Shown: in pieces, positions 61,485 through 64,000 of the stretch
How the letters are laid out: each line of letters opens with the position of its first letter
Numbering within the stretch: the first letter of the stretch is position 1
Origin: UBA5069 sp963773745
Lineage (GTDB): Bacteria; Chloroflexota; Anaerolineae; Caldilineales; Caldilineaceae
Assembly: GCA_963773745.1 (NCBI GenBank)
Contig: CAVZCL010000005.1
Coordinates: forward strand, 1,674,001-1,738,000
Direction of reading: 5' to 3'
DNA length: 64,000 nucleotides
Notes under the pieces: model-generated
What the model saw: only the letters and a program-made list of their open reading frames with translations
Database searches by the model: none
Told to the model about the DNA's origin: nothing
Program-made: the position numbers and the translations under genes

Positions 61485-62648
61485 CCTTCCGTGGTGGTCA
61501 TGGTTGCACCGGCCACAATGGGCGTGCTCTCGCCCGCCGTGTAACGCTGCACTTCCTCATAGATTGGCTTGGGCTCAAAGTCAGTGCGCACGAAGGTGTA
61601 GTAATCCTGGTACGACTTCTGGTCCCACGGAAAGCGGAAGACCCAGATGCAGAGCGCATCAAGCCAGGGCCATTCGGCGTCGGCAATCGCATACGCGCGC
61701 AGCGTGTAATCAATGCGCTGGGCGGGGTGCACCGCACGCGTCCAGCGCGGGTGGTCATTCCAGCCCCCTTCGGTAATCATGGCGTGCTTTGCGCCATCGC
61801 CATTTTCCACCATGATTGCGCGCATGAGTTCAGTCCGGCGAAAGTTGATTGCGTTGGGATCGGCAGGCTCATCTGGGTCCCCCGCCCAGCCGTAGGCGTG
61901 GATGGCCAGGCTGTCAAAGAAGGGCGCGGCGCCGGCGGCATACATCGCGCGGCAGGAAATCCAGATCGTTCATCGCTTCATCACTGCCTGCGGGCGCATT
62001 TGTGGGGGCGAGCGCGCCGGCCAGCACCTGCACGTTGGGGTTCGCCGCCTTGATCATGGGGTAGACCACCCGCAGCATTTGGGTGTACTTGACCGGATCG
62101 GGCGGCTCAAAACCCCACTCGAGCGCCAGATTCGGCTCATTCCAGATGATAATGTGCTCTACCGAGTCGGCGTAGCGTGCGGCAAAGGCCGCAGCGTAGC
62201 GGCCAAAATCCGCAAAGTGCGCCTCGTCCAGATAGAGCGGAGTCGTTTCCTTCGGCCGCGCCCACTCGGGCACAAAACCCAGGCGGGCAATTACCTTGAT
62301 GCCCTGCCGCTGCGCATGCGCCATTACCAAATCGCTGTGCGCCCAATCCTGCCGCCCTGCTTTCGGCTCCACATAGGCCCAGGGAAAGTACTCCACGGCC
62401 CAGGGCGAACCCATTTCGCGCACCATCTCCCACGTGCGCTTGATCTTCCACGGCTCCACCTCATCGGTCAGCCGCGTGTGGATGCCCACCTTTGGGTTGA
62501 TTGTCGCCACGCTGCGCTGCGGCCCCAGCGCAACGGCGTTCCAGTCGCGCCAGAGCGTGAACGCTACAACAATGAGGCCGAGCAAAAGAAGCGCGCCGGC
62601 GGCAAGCAACAGCCGTCTGCGATTGCGTAAAGTGGGGTTTGGGAACAT
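61472..62648 (-). CDS. Glycoside hydrolase-like protein, clan A type (frameshifted)
   Basis: Membrane-anchored TIM-barrel protein of about 391 residues. The N-terminus has a helix LLLAAGALLLLGLIVVAFTL. The barrel has EMVREMGSPWAVEYFPWAYV, HSDLVMAHAQRQGIKVIARL, the acid/base motif IIIWNEPNLALEWGF (Glu in WNEPN) and the probable nucleophile Glu in AMITEGGWNDHPRW, plus FFDSLAIHAYGWAG. The layout is that of clan GH-A (GH5/GH39/GH53-like groups). An extra base near 61945 (CGCGATG for CGCATG) shifts the frame. The substrate, probably a polysaccharide or the cell's own exopolymer, is unknown. It is the first of three overlapping genes. Confidence 0.82.
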
Positions 62649-62821
62649 TGCGTGGGGAGAGTGGTTGCTGAACAGGATCCGGCGAGTGGCAGCGCACAGG
62701 GCGCACAGAACAGCAGTGCGCGGGTCAGTATTGCGCAGGCAGCGTTCACCGGATTCCCTGAACGATTGCCCCGCCTCATTCTACCAGCCCTCGAGATGTT
62801 CGAGAAGAGTCGGCGCAATGG

Positions 62822-62827
62822 TATAAT
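62822..62827 (+). promoter_or_regulatory. Consensus -10 box for the M50 protease gene
   Basis: A perfect TATAAT at 62822-62827. The position for a -35 box 17 bases upstream reads TTCGAG, which is weak. It lies 67 bases before the start codon. Confidence 0.4.
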
Positions 62828-62894
62828 TCTGCCTTCTTTGCACGTTGGCTACTGTGATCCAGGCCATAGCGTGCCTGTGCTGTTGGAGTTTGCC

Positions 62895-63611
62895 ATGATG
62901 AACACGATGCTGGTCCGCTGGCGCACGTTGACGACCGCCCAACAAGCGATCATTGGCGTCATTGGCCTGTTGCTAATCTACGCACTGCTTTCGTCCGGTT
63001 CGCTGCTGAACCCCGTGAACCTTGCCGCCAAGGCGGCGATTCTGCTGCTGGCGCTGCCTCTGCACGAACTGGCGCATGCCACTGCGGCCGTAGCGCTGGG
63101 TGATAACACCCCACGCGCCCAGGGGCGCCTCTCGCTCAATCCCTTGCGCCACCTCGATCTCATGGGTTCGTTGCTCATCCTGGTGGCCGGCTTTGGCTGG
63201 GCCAAGCCCGTGCAGTGGAACCCGCGGAACATTACCATGGACACGCGCCTCGCTTCGGTGATCATCGCGCTGGCCGGCCCGCTGACGAATCTGCTGCTGG
63301 CGCTCCTCTCCATGGCGGCGCTCGGCCAGTTTTGGCAGACGATCGGGCCGGCGGCCGCCAATTTCCTCTACTTCTTCGCCAGCATCAACGTGCTGCTGGC
63401 GGTCTTCAACCTGATCCCGATTCCGCCGCTGGACGGTTCGCACGTGCTCTTTGCGCTGCTCCCTGGCGACAACTGGCAGCTGCGCGCGCAGCTGAGCCAG
63501 TACGGCATGCTCGTCGTCTTTGCGGTGGCCTTCATCTTCCCGCAGGTGATTCGCGTACCCACGAATTTTGTCCTGTCGGCGCTGGCAAGCCTCTTTGGCC
63601 TGCCCATTTAG
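62895..63611 (+). CDS. M50-family site-2-type protease
   Basis: Intramembrane zinc protease of 238 residues, the short type without CBS or PDZ domains. Zinc motif HELAH at residues 57-61 (LLALPLHELAHATAAVALGD) and the third ligand Asp in FNLIPIPPLDGSHVLFALLP. Six hydrophobic segments fit the family. GDNTPRAQGRLSLNPLRHLD and FGWAKPVQWNPRN are typical for this group. ATG 62895 or 62898, with GGAG 8 bases upstream. Second M50 protease of the window; the one at 46681 differs by its CBS domains. Confidence 0.94.
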   Translation: MMNTMLVRWRTLTTAQQAIIGVIGLLLIYALLSSGSLLNPVNLAAKAAILLLALPLHELAHATAAVALGDNTPRAQGRLSLNPLRHLDLMGSLLILVAGFGWAKPVQWNPRNITMDTRLASVIIALAGPLTNLLLALLSMAALGQFWQTIGPAAANFLYFFASINVLLAVFNLIPIPPLDGSHVLFALLPGDNWQLRAQLSQYGMLVVFAVAFIFPQVIRVPTNFVLSALASLFGLPI

Positions 63612-63629
63612 CGCTCCGTCTCTTTCGTG

Positions 63630-63812
63630 CCTGAGGCTTTTGCAGCGGCTGCTTCAGCCGCCGTACTTGGCAATTGCGTCGCGTCCTCGACAATGGCGGC
63701 TGATGGTTTTCGGCAATCAACCAGGGAGTAGCGTTTTTCTCCCCTCTCCGCCCCCGCGCCACGCCATGGGGGCGTGGCAAGGAACACGGAGAGGGGCCGG
63801 GGGTGAGGTGGC
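63630..63812. repeat. Palindromic repeats after the M50 protease gene
   Basis: GCAGCGGCTGCTTCAGCCGC (63642) and, at 63738-63812, an inverted pair CTCCCCTCTCCGCCCCCGCG ... GGAGAGGGGCCGGGGGTGAG, with an inner palindrome CCACGCC/GGGGGCGTGG. This is a further copy of the 15471/24546 core type. Confidence 0.7.
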
Positions 63813-63828
63813 AGTTCGCGGGCTGACA

Positions 63829-64000
63829 ATGGGTAATCTCGATGATGTCCAGAAGCCAAATTGCGAAGGCTGCTATTCTGCAATGCACGCCGCAGGGAAC
63901 CATGAGCCTACTGTGAAGCAGGATGCAATCGCGCCTCCACCGGCGCAGCGGGCGCGCTATCGATTGGCCCAGTTCCTGCGTGGCGCCACGGCGCGTGTCT
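63829..64000 (+). CDS. Possible N-terminal part of an unidentified protein
   Basis: An open plus-strand frame starts at ATG 63829 (also ATG 63883 or GTG 63913) and stays open to the window end: VKQDAIAPPPAQRARYRLAQ, FLRGATARV. The last part looks like the helical start of a soluble domain, but nothing is recognised, and the first 28 residues overlap repeat-flanking DNA. Low certainty. Confidence 0.3.
   Translation, partial: MGNLDDVQKPNCEGCYSAMHAAGNHEPTVKQDAIAPPPAQRARYRLAQFLRGATARV

Overview
The window looks like a chromosomal segment of an uncultured, GC-rich bacterium, most likely a member of the Chloroflexota (Anaerolineae/Caldilinea-like). This assignment is an inference. It rests on lipoprotein and Tat-type sugar-binding proteins with Ala/Pro-rich linkers, use of TTG and GTG starts, the rny-spoVS and ricT genes without sporulation genes, DUF971, and repeat-rich intergenic DNA. 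No rRNA, tRNA or CRISPR array was seen.

Layout. 1-6371: a peptide-type ABC importer (dppBCD on the minus strand, leaving the window on the left) divergent from its lipoprotein binding protein, followed by an unusual DeoR regulator fused to a sugar-binding-protein-like domain. 6372-7342: mostly empty, with an IS3-type orfA relic. 7343-14931: LacI regulator, Tat-lipoprotein sugar-binding protein, permease, double ATPase, second permease, iron-type alcohol dehydrogenase and RbsD-like pyranase, i.e. a pentose or similar sugar uptake and catabolic operon. 15795-21631: a second LacI-controlled operon with a cyclase/formamidase-family hydrolase, binding protein, double ATPase and permease. 21959-25736: Gfo/Idh oxidoreductase, MFS transporter and a PNP/MTAP-family phosphorylase. 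26089-35680: M16C metalloprotease, ABC-F protein, C45 acyltransferase-like enzyme, truncated haemoglobin, broken GNAT, DinB/DfsB protein and the DNA polymerase III delta' subunit. 35739-43225: an information-processing block with ricT facing spoVS-rny-recA-dnaA and a possible oriC upstream of dnaA. 43619-48679: GNAT-like protein, SPFH protein, DUF971, M50 protease with CBS domains and an alpha/beta hydrolase. 49491-55667: rpe convergent with the conserved rpsB-tsf-pyrH-frr-uppS-cdsA block. 55991-64000: OmpR-type regulator, lipoprotein, a large secreted repeat protein, an overlapping glycosidase / solute-binding protein / phosphoesterase operon and a second M50 protease.

How the genes work together. 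The left third is three carbohydrate or oligomer uptake modules, each with its own regulator. Two of them have visible promoters with operator-like palindromes, and both sugar operons carry a hairpin straight after the binding-protein gene, which would allow excess binding protein over transporter. The right half is housekeeping: replication initiation, recombination, RNA decay, translation and lipid-carrier synthesis.

Two features dominate the non-coding DNA. First, at least seven large fold-back inverted repeats (arms of 32 to 70 bp, mostly perfect) lie at gene ends. Second, short palindromic repeats of several families are scattered between genes. In addition, about sixteen otherwise normal genes carry one or more single-base frameshifts, often in homopolymer runs; these are more likely base-calling or assembly errors than true pseudogenes, and affected genes are annotated across the break.
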